Shown: positions 14,713-19,695 of the stretch, in pieces
How positions within the stretch are numbered: position 1 is the first letter of the stretch
Layout: every line of letters begins with the position of its first letter
Assembly: GCA_937926325.1 (NCBI GenBank)
Contig: CALAZQ010000097.1
Location: 1 to 19,695 of the forward strand
Length of the DNA: 19,695 nucleotides
Direction of reading: 5' to 3'
Source: an uncultured Planctomycetaceae bacterium
Lineage (GTDB): Bacteria; Planctomycetota; Planctomycetia; Pirellulales; UBA1268
Program-made: the position numbers and the translations under genes
Notes under the pieces: model-generated
Told to the model about the DNA's origin: nothing
Databases searched by the model: none
Seen by the model: only the letters and a program-made list of their open reading frames with translations

Positions 14713-16158
14713 ATGGCGAAGAGGAAAACGGCCAGCGCCGTCCAACTACTGACAATTTCGCTGATCATCTTCGTGATGCTCACCTTCGTGCTGGCGGTGA
14801 CGACCTATGTCTTCTACGCGCAGAAGCAGGATGCCGTTGTTGCCGAGCAGACGGCGCGAGAGGCGACCACTGCCGCCCAGCAGAAACAGCGTGAGGCCGA
14901 GCAGGCACAGCAGAAGATGCTGACAAAGGTCATCGGTGCTGAAGACGGTCAGACAATCGACGATCTTGACGCTGAACTGTTGAGCCTCCGCGACAAGGTG
15001 AAGGGAGGGGGCGACGAAAACACGACGCCGACCTACCGCCTGCTCGTGAAAACCCTCGACGCGGCGGTCAAAACCGCCAATCAGGACAACGCCAGCCTCG
15101 CCGAAGAAAAACGCAACCTCGCCGAACAACTCACCAACGTCCAGCGGGGCCGGCGGACCGACCAGACGAAACACGACGACCAATTCAACAAAAAGGTTGA
15201 CGAACTCAAGGCCGTCGCCGATGCCCGCAAACGGATGAATGATGACTTCGAAAAGCAGGTCTCTGACCTGAATCGGCAACTTGAGGCAGCCAACGAGAAG
15301 GCCGAGCGACTCAAAAGCCTGGAGGATAAAATCCGCCGCGAGGCAGGCCCCTATGTGGCCATCGACCGCCGCGACGACTTTGAGGCTGCCGACACCGCTG
15401 CCGACCAGGTCGCCATGCTGCTGGATGAACTGAAGCAGCGAGATCAGGTCATCAGCCGGCAGAACCAGGTTCTGGGTGCGATGCGAATCGCCGACCCGGC
15501 CCTGCAGGACACCATCCTGGCAGCAACGCCGGCCGACGATCGGATTGACGGCTTTGACGGCCGCATCGTCTTGGTGAATGAACTGGAGCGGTCAGTCCTG
15601 ATCGACTTTCCCCGGACCATCGGCATTCGGCCCGGCATGCTCTTCTTTGTCTACAGCCCGGGCGACCAGCTGCCACTGATGGCCGACAAGAAAGGCATCC
15701 TGGAGATCGTCGCCGTCGAGTCGGGCTCGATGGCCCGGGGCCGGGTGCTGAATACGTCAACCCGCAACCCGATTCTGCTCGGTGATGCCGTCGCCACCAG
15801 CCTCTGGAGTCCGCTGATGCCGCTTGAGGTGGTCGTCGTCGGGCATGTGCAGCTCGACAACGATTCGGCCACCGATACCGATCGCCTCGAAGATCTGGTC
15901 GCCAGCGTCGGCGGCCGGGTTGCCGAGACGGTCTCGCATTCAACCTCACTGGTCGTCGATGCCGGTGAGCCGCGGCAAATCGGTGCCGTCGGTGGCCGTG
16001 AGGATTGGACCGACCAGGACAAGGCCCGCCGGCTCCAGAACCTGACCCAGGCGGCGAAGCTCGGGGTCAAGGTTGTGCGGATCGACGGCTTCCTGGAACT
16101 CTTCGGCCTCGAGCAGAACTATTTCGAGGCCGACTATCTGGTGACGCCAACCCCCTGA
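14713..16158 (+). CDS. Membrane-anchored coiled-coil protein with a BRCT-like C-terminal region
   Basis: 481 aa from the ATG at 14713, supported by AGAGGA 8 nt upstream; the TTG at 14695 is less likely. A basic N-terminus (MAKRKTASAV) precedes one membrane helix (about 11-36), so the rest should lie outside the cytoplasm. Residues about 37-75 and 115-255 are heptad-rich coiled coil (Gln/Glu/Lys/Ala). Residues 280-367 are beta-rich (GRIVLVNELERSVLIDF, GMLFFVYSPG, GILEIVAVESGSMARGRVL). Residues 371-465 read LEVVVVGHVQL..RLEDLVASVGGRVAETVSHSTSLVVDAG...AAKLGVKVVRIDGFLELFG, which follows the BRCT pattern (GG turn at 400-401, VSxxTxxLVV, then LGVKVV) but without its conserved Trp. Function unknown; it may span the envelope or scaffold a complex. 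Confidence 0.8.
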   Translation: MAKRKTASAVQLLTISLIIFVMLTFVLAVTTYVFYAQKQDAVVAEQTAREATTAAQQKQREAEQAQQKMLTKVIGAEDGQTIDDLDAELLSLRDKVKGGGDENTTPTYRLLVKTLDAAVKTANQDNASLAEEKRNLAEQLTNVQRGRRTDQTKHDDQFNKKVDELKAVADARKRMNDDFEKQVSDLNRQLEAANEKAERLKSLEDKIRREAGPYVAIDRRDDFEAADTAADQVAMLLDELKQRDQVISRQNQVLGAMRIADPALQDTILAATPADDRIDGFDGRIVLVNELERSVLIDFPRTIGIRPGMLFFVYSPGDQLPLMADKKGILEIVAVESGSMARGRVLNTSTRNPILLGDAVATSLWSPLMPLEVVVVGHVQLDNDSATDTDRLEDLVASVGGRVAETVSHSTSLVVDAGEPRQIGAVGGREDWTDQDKARRLQNLTQAAKLGVKVVRIDGFLELFGLEQNYFEADYLVTPTP

Positions 16159-16370
16159 CCGCTTTCGGCCAGGCTGCTGTCGCTTGCCGGTGCTCACGCC
16201 AGCGGTACGCGGGTGCTTTTGCCGCCGCGGCCAGTAGATGCCATACTCGGCGTTCCCAACAGCTTCTTAGCGACCAGGCCGTGGCGACCCCCTCCGGTTT
16301 CAACCGTGAGCAGTTTCGCCATCGATTGGTCAGCCAGGTTTCCGACTATCACACGCCCAGGGGTACGACG

Positions 16371-17984
16371 ATGATTCACGTTCGACGGTGTCTGGCCAAC
16401 ATGCCGGTCTTGGTCTGGTTGCTCGCCTGCTTGGTCGTTTCAGGAGCGGCAGCCGCAGCCGAAGATGCCAACACTGCCGGCTTCGTCCCAATCTTCGATG
16501 GCAAGTCGCTGGCCGGCTGGGAGGGCAAGCCCGAGTTCTGGCGGGTCGAGGACGGGGCGATCGTCGGCGAGACGACGGCCGAAAACCCGACCAAGGGCAA
16601 CACCTTTTTGATCTGGCGGCAGGGAGAAGTCGATGACTTTGAGCTGAAACTGGCGTTTCGCCTGCGGAACCACAACAGCGGCATCCAGTACCGCAGCCGT
16701 GATCTCGGAAATGCTGTCGTCGGTGGCTATCAGGCCGACATCGCCGAAAGCACGCAGCCGTTTTGCGGCATTCTCTACGAGGAGAAGGGCCGGGGCATTC
16801 TGGCCCGACGCGGGCAGCGGATCACGGTCACGGCCTCCGGTGAAAAAGAGCCTGGGGAGCTGATCGGCACGCCGGAAGAACTTGGCAAGGCGATCAAGGC
16901 GGGCGAGTGGAACGACTATCTCATCGTCGCCCGCGGCAACCGTCTGCAGCACTTCATCAACGGCCAGCTGATGTCCGAGACGGTGGATGACCAGGCTGAG
17001 AAACGATCCATGCAGGGCATTCTGGCGCTGCAGCTGCATGCTGGTCCGCCGATGAAGGTCGAGTTCAAAGACATCCAGCTGAAACGACTGAAGCTGGCCG
17101 ACGGCCGCAAGAAGCTGGTGCTGCTGGCCGGCCCGGCGAGTCACCGTCAGGGTGACCATGAGTTTCGGGCCGGCTGCCTGCTGTTCAAGAAGTGCCTCGA
17201 TGCCGCCCTGCCGGAACAGCTGGTGACCGCGGTCTACACCAATGGCTGGCCGGAGGATCCAACCGCCTTTGACAATGCCGATGGCATCTTGATGTTTGCT
17301 GATGGAGGCGGCAGGCATCCGGTGGTGCAGAGCAACCGGCTGGCGCAGATCGACGCCCTGGCCCGCCGCGGGGTTGGCATTGCCTGCCTGCATTACGGCG
17401 TCGAAGTGCCGAAGGAAAAGGGTGGCCCGGAGTTCCTCAACTGGATTGGGGGCTATTTCGAGACCAACTGGTCAGTCAATCCACACTGGACGCTCGCCGC
17501 CACCGAACTGGCCAGCGATCATCCGATCTGCCGCGGGGTCGAGCCGTTTGAAGTCAACGACGAGTGGTACTACCACATGCGGTTCCGCGAGCCGGCCGAC
17601 GCCGTGACGGCCATCCTGTCGGCTGTGCCGCCCGACAGCACCCGCGAGCGGCCGGACGGCCCCCACAGCAACAACCCGACAGTGCGGGCCAACAAAGGGG
17701 CCCGTGAGGTGTTGGCCTGGGCCTATGAGCGGCCTGACGGCGGCCGTGGCTTCGGCTGTACTGGAGGCCACTTCCATAAAAACTGGGGCAATGACGAGTT
17801 CCGCCGGCTGATGCTCAACGCCCTCGTCTGGACTGCTGGGCTTGAAGTGCCCACGGCTGGCATTCCGTCAACCGTCACCCCGGAGGAACTTGAAGCCAAC
17901 CTCGACCCGCCCCCGGCGGCCCGCAAACCGAAGCCGGCAGCCAAGCCGGCGGCCGCAAAGACGCCGGCACAGGCAGCGGCCTGA
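16371..17984 (+). CDS. Secreted DUF1080 (3-keto-disaccharide hydrolase-like) and ThuA-like fusion protein
   Basis: 537 aa from the ATG at 16371, with AGGGG about 8 nt upstream; the frame stays open upstream to 16005 but that part overlaps the previous gene and is not coding. A signal peptide (about 1-30, ending AAAAAE) is followed by a DUF1080 / PF06439 concanavalin-like domain (about 36-240: [99 protein letters not shown]). Then comes a ThuA-like class I glutamine-amidotransferase fold (about 246-492: [58 protein letters not shown]). The tail is a Pro/Ala/Lys-rich linker. Both domains are linked to sugar catabolism in Planctomycetota; the exact substrate is unknown. Confidence 0.9.
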   Translation: MIHVRRCLANMPVLVWLLACLVVSGAAAAAEDANTAGFVPIFDGKSLAGWEGKPEFWRVEDGAIVGETTAENPTKGNTFLIWRQGEVDDFELKLAFRLRNHNSGIQYRSRDLGNAVVGGYQADIAESTQPFCGILYEEKGRGILARRGQRITVTASGEKEPGELIGTPEELGKAIKAGEWNDYLIVARGNRLQHFINGQLMSETVDDQAEKRSMQGILALQLHAGPPMKVEFKDIQLKRLKLADGRKKLVLLAGPASHRQGDHEFRAGCLLFKKCLDAALPEQLVTAVYTNGWPEDPTAFDNADGILMFADGGGRHPVVQSNRLAQIDALARRGVGIACLHYGVEVPKEKGGPEFLNWIGGYFETNWSVNPHWTLAATELASDHPICRGVEPFEVNDEWYYHMRFREPADAVTAILSAVPPDSTRERPDGPHSNNPTVRANKGAREVLAWAYERPDGGRGFGCTGGHFHKNWGNDEFRRLMLNALVWTAGLEVPTAGIPSTVTPEELEANLDPPPAARKPKPAAKPAAAKTPAQAAA

Positions 17985-18027
17985 CTACCACCGGACGTTT
18001 CCTTATCCGTTCCCTGTTTGACCCCCC

Positions 18028-18033
18028 AAGGAG
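18028..18033 (+). promoter_or_regulatory. Strong ribosome binding site of the ferredoxin gene
   Basis: AAGGAG ends 9 nt before the ATG at 18043. It is one of the few canonical Shine-Dalgarno sites in the window; most starts here have none, which suggests a higher translation rate for this gene. Confidence 0.7.
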
Positions 18034-18042
18034 AAAGCCACC

Positions 18043-18402
18043 ATGCCCAAGCTGACCGTTGATGGAGTTGGTGAATTCGAAGTGCCCGCCGGCAAGCGGC
18101 TGGTCAACGCTCTGGTTGATGAGTGTGGCGTCGATCAGCTCCACGCCTGCGGCGGCTTCGCCCGCTGCACCACCTGCCGGGTGGAATTCGTGGCCGGTGA
18201 GCCGCAGAAGATGACCAAGGCAGAAAAAGAGGTGCTCGACGCCAAGGGGCTGTCGGCCACTCCGGGCGTGCGGCTCTCCTGCCAGATTGCCTGCGATGCC
18301 GACATGACCGTGAAGGCCATCTGCCGGCTGGAAGGCTCTGGCCGCGCCGACGCCGGCAGCCGCCCCGGCGACGCCATCGAACCCGCCCCCGAGTGGGTTT
18401 AG
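18043..18402 (+). CDS. [2Fe-2S] ferredoxin
   Basis: A 119-aa electron carrier. The cluster ligands are Cys36, Cys42, Cys45 and Cys80, giving C-x5-C-x2-C-x34-C in HACGGFARCTTCRVEF and RLSCQI. The x5 spacing is that of the adrenodoxin/ISC-type group rather than plant-type (x4), and TPGVRLSCQI is a usual context of the fourth ligand. The N-terminus (PKLTVDGVGEFEVPAGKRLVNAL) is the beta-grasp start. The C-terminal 20 residues (GRADAGSRPGDAIEPAPEWV) are beyond the usual domain. The gene follows the DUF1080-ThuA gene by 58 nt and has its own strong ribosome binding site. Its partner is not evident; no reductase or Fe-S assembly gene is nearby. Confidence 0.92.
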   Translation: MPKLTVDGVGEFEVPAGKRLVNALVDECGVDQLHACGGFARCTTCRVEFVAGEPQKMTKAEKEVLDAKGLSATPGVRLSCQIACDADMTVKAICRLEGSGRADAGSRPGDAIEPAPEWV

Positions 18403-18420
18403 CGGGGCTGCTGCCTCGCG

Positions 18421-18583
18421 GCTCGTACGCGATTTCGTGGATGCCGCCGAAGGAGGCGAGCGACTCGATGTCTGCGATCAGGCAACTGCGGAAATAGTCG
18501 CCTAGCCCAGGCGACTGCCGCTCATAAAACCATTGGCCTTCGGCGATATCAGCTTCAGCATCGGAGGAAATGCTGACAATCAT
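18421..18583 (-). pseudogene. Truncated ParE/RelE-family toxin remnant
   Basis: From the ATG at 18583 the minus strand reads MIVSISSDAEADIAEGQWFY, then ERQSPGLGDYF, CLIADIESLASFGGIHE and IAY. This is the typical N-terminal half of ParE/RelE toxins (helix-rich DxEADxxEAxxWYExQxPGLG...F). The usual second half (about 40 residues with YRxxxxRFPYAIYY) is missing; after 18421 the frame runs into sequence antisense to the ferredoxin 3' end without family resemblance. The frame just upstream ends in a TGA that overlaps the ATG (as an ATGA), the coupling expected of an antitoxin, but it is broken by an in-frame TAA 26 codons earlier, so the antitoxin also looks decayed. Confidence 0.7.
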
Positions 18584-18780
18584 CGGCTGAGCTGCATCAA
18601 GCGGGCCTTCGCATCTGGGTGAGCCAACGGTTCGGCTGTTCCTACCGGGCGAGAGGCTTACGGAAGTGCCGTTGACCGTCCTATCTCTCCCTCGCCCTCG
18701 TTCTTGCGATCTTCGGTGCAGGACAGTCTGTGAGCCGGAAGACCGCTGTGGAAGGACGTTGACCTGAGCGAGCATGCAGT

Positions 18781-18819
18781 TTGACGAACCGCCACTCGAC
18801 ATGTACAGTTAATATGTAC
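18781..18819 (+). promoter_or_regulatory. Probable promoter/operator of the vapBC-like operon
   Basis: TTGACG (18781-18786) and TACAGT (18804-18809) are separated by 17 nt, a good sigma70-like spacing. The direct repeat ATGTAC (18801-18806 and 18814-18819), whose GTAC core is itself palindromic, overlaps the -10 region and is a plausible site for autorepression by the antitoxin. The start codon lies 28 nt further on. Confidence 0.4.
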
Positions 18820-18846
18820 GCTTCGTATGGACATTAAGGGTGTGAG

Positions 18847-19086
18847 ATGACCGGCGTAAACGTGACAACCCTACGGCAGCACCTGCCGGAATACCTCGCC
18901 CGGGTCGCACGAGGGGAGCGGCTTGCCGTGACGCTCCGCGGGCGGGTGATCGCGGAAATCTCCCCACCGACGCCGCAGCCGGACGCCGCCGAGGCGGCCC
19001 GCGGCCGCTTGAAAGGTAGCCTGCTTCGCTACGACGAGCCATTCGAGCCACTCTTGCCTGCAGACGACTGGGACATGAACCATTGA
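18847..19086 (+). CDS. Phd/YefM-type antitoxin
   Basis: A 79-aa protein. VNVTTLRQHLPEYLARVARGERLAVTLRGRVIAEISPP is the classic Phd/YefM DNA-binding N-domain; the acidic C-terminal tail (RYDEPFEPLLPADDWDMNH) should wrap the toxin. It neutralises the downstream PIN toxin and probably represses its own operon. Its TGA stop overlaps the toxin start in TTGA (19083-19086), so translation is coupled. The ATG at 18847 has a weak upstream GTGTGAG. The pairing of a Phd-fold antitoxin with a PIN toxin is common in VapBC systems. Confidence 0.9.
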   Translation: MTGVNVTTLRQHLPEYLARVARGERLAVTLRGRVIAEISPPTPQPDAAEAARGRLKGSLLRYDEPFEPLLPADDWDMNH

Positions 19087-19478
19087 TCGTCATTGATACC
19101 CATGTTTTGGTGTGGTGGCTTACTCGTGCTCCAGGCCTTTCCCGGAAGGCCGAGCGGACGCTCACGGCACATGATGGACCCGGGCAGATTGTCGTCTCCG
19201 CAATCAGTCTGCTTGAAATCGCGACTGCCGTACGACGCGGCCGGCTTCAGCTCAGCATGCCGTTGGACCGGTGGCTAGCGGACATGCGCAGCCTGCCCGA
19301 GATCAAGATTGAGTCGGTCTCCGCCGAGATTGCCGTCTTTGCCGGCGGCTTGGCGGAACCGATGCACGGCGACCCGGCTGACCGACTCATCGTGGCGACG
19401 ACCTCCGCGCTTGATGTGCCCTTGGTGACCGGTGACAAAAAACTTCGGGCATACCGGGGGATCAAAACAATTTGGTAA
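19083..19478 (+). CDS. vapC: VapC-like PIN-domain ribonuclease toxin
   Basis: A 131-aa PIN-domain protein, probably a Mg-dependent ribonuclease toxin cutting tRNA or rRNA. The acidic site residues are visible: Asp5 in VIDTHVLVWWL, Glu45 in ISLLEIA, Asp97/Asp100 in DPADRLIVATT and Asp118 in VTGDKKL. It starts at a TTG that overlaps the antitoxin stop by 4 nt; no later start would keep Asp5, which decides the start. Size and motif order match the family, and the gene looks intact. Symbol given by family, as the antitoxin is Phd-type rather than a classic VapB. Confidence 0.9.
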   Translation: MIVIDTHVLVWWLTRAPGLSRKAERTLTAHDGPGQIVVSAISLLEIATAVRRGRLQLSMPLDRWLADMRSLPEIKIESVSAEIAVFAGGLAEPMHGDPADRLIVATTSALDVPLVTGDKKLRAYRGIKTIW

Positions 19479-19695
19479 GGGCAGCATCGATCGCGGCGAC
19501 CGCGTGGGCCAGTTCCGGCTCGCCGTGCACCGCCCCGACGTACCAGCGGCCGCCGGGCGGGCCACGAGCGGTTGATACCGGAGGCGGTTCAAACGATTCG
19601 CTCTGGTATATGAGGCTCGTATAAAGTCCCCCGCTTCTGTACAGGGTATCCGCAGCAACCCGAGGTTGCACAAGAGTGCGAAGGCCACGGATGGC
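19462..19695 (-). CDS. Possible C-terminal end of an unidentified protein, partial (5' end beyond window)
   Basis: The minus-strand frame is open from the right edge to a TGA at 19462-19464. The last 30 residues (PPGGRWYVGAVHGEPELAHA, then VAAIDAALTKLF) use GC-rich third positions and resemble the C-terminus of class III aminotransferases of the glutamate-1-semialdehyde aminomutase type, where a WxxSxxHTxxDxxxxL pattern is usual. The upstream part is less coding-like and does not match that family. It could be the end of a gene outside the window or a remnant; it overlaps the vapC end by 17 nt, convergently. Low confidence. Confidence 0.3.
   Translation of the reverse strand, partial: AIRGLRTLVQPRVAADTLYRSGGLYTSLIYQSESFEPPPVSTARGPPGGRWYVGAVHGEPELAHAVAAIDAALTKLF

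Noticed and set aside
16005..16370. N-terminal extension of the DUF1080-ThuA gene
   Set aside because: It overlaps the end of the coiled-coil gene, has non-coding composition and would bury the signal peptide that starts at 16371.

Overview
The window is GC-rich bacterial DNA that reads as Planctomycetota, probably a Pirellulales-like lineage. The order is an inference from family content: a BBP2-type outer-membrane porin, a DUF1570 HExxH protein, a DUF1080-ThuA fusion with a signal peptide, and weak or absent Shine-Dalgarno sites at many starts. No rRNA, tRNA, complete insertion sequence or CRISPR array was found.

Layout. (1) 1-696, minus: the N-terminal part of a BBP2-like porin that runs off the left edge. 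(2) 935-8075, minus: a housekeeping cluster transcribed in the order polA, coaE, rho, ribH, nusB, ftsY, with a 4-nt polA/coaE overlap and an 8-nt rho/ribH gap. It joins DNA repair synthesis, CoA and riboflavin synthesis, Rho termination, NusB antitermination and SRP-dependent membrane targeting. The rho leader is strikingly C-rich. (3) 8076-8754: a non-coding stretch with a 136-bp palindromic element and copy A of a 216-bp element with terminal inverted repeats. (4) 8755-11573, minus: a DAC-domain diadenylate cyclase (c-di-AMP synthase) and a large unrecognised membrane-anchored protein. (5) 11574-12372: a second non-coding stretch with copy B of the 216-bp element, inverted relative to copy A and embedded in a 121-bp tandem repeat made of hairpins. 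(6) 12373-13095, minus: a HEAT-repeat lipoprotein.

(7) 13263-18402, plus: four genes, namely a DUF1570 putative zinc peptidase, a membrane-anchored coiled-coil protein whose C-terminus looks BRCT-like, a secreted DUF1080-ThuA fusion and a [2Fe-2S] ferredoxin. (8) 18421-19695: an accessory patch with a truncated ParE/RelE toxin remnant, an intact Phd/VapC toxin-antitoxin pair, and what may be the 3' end of another minus-strand gene.

The core genes look ordinary and intact. The most distinctive material is in the two repeat-rich gaps around the c-di-AMP synthase block, the BRCT-like domain predicted to lie outside the cytoplasm, and the rut-like leader of rho. I found no convincing new multi-gene system.
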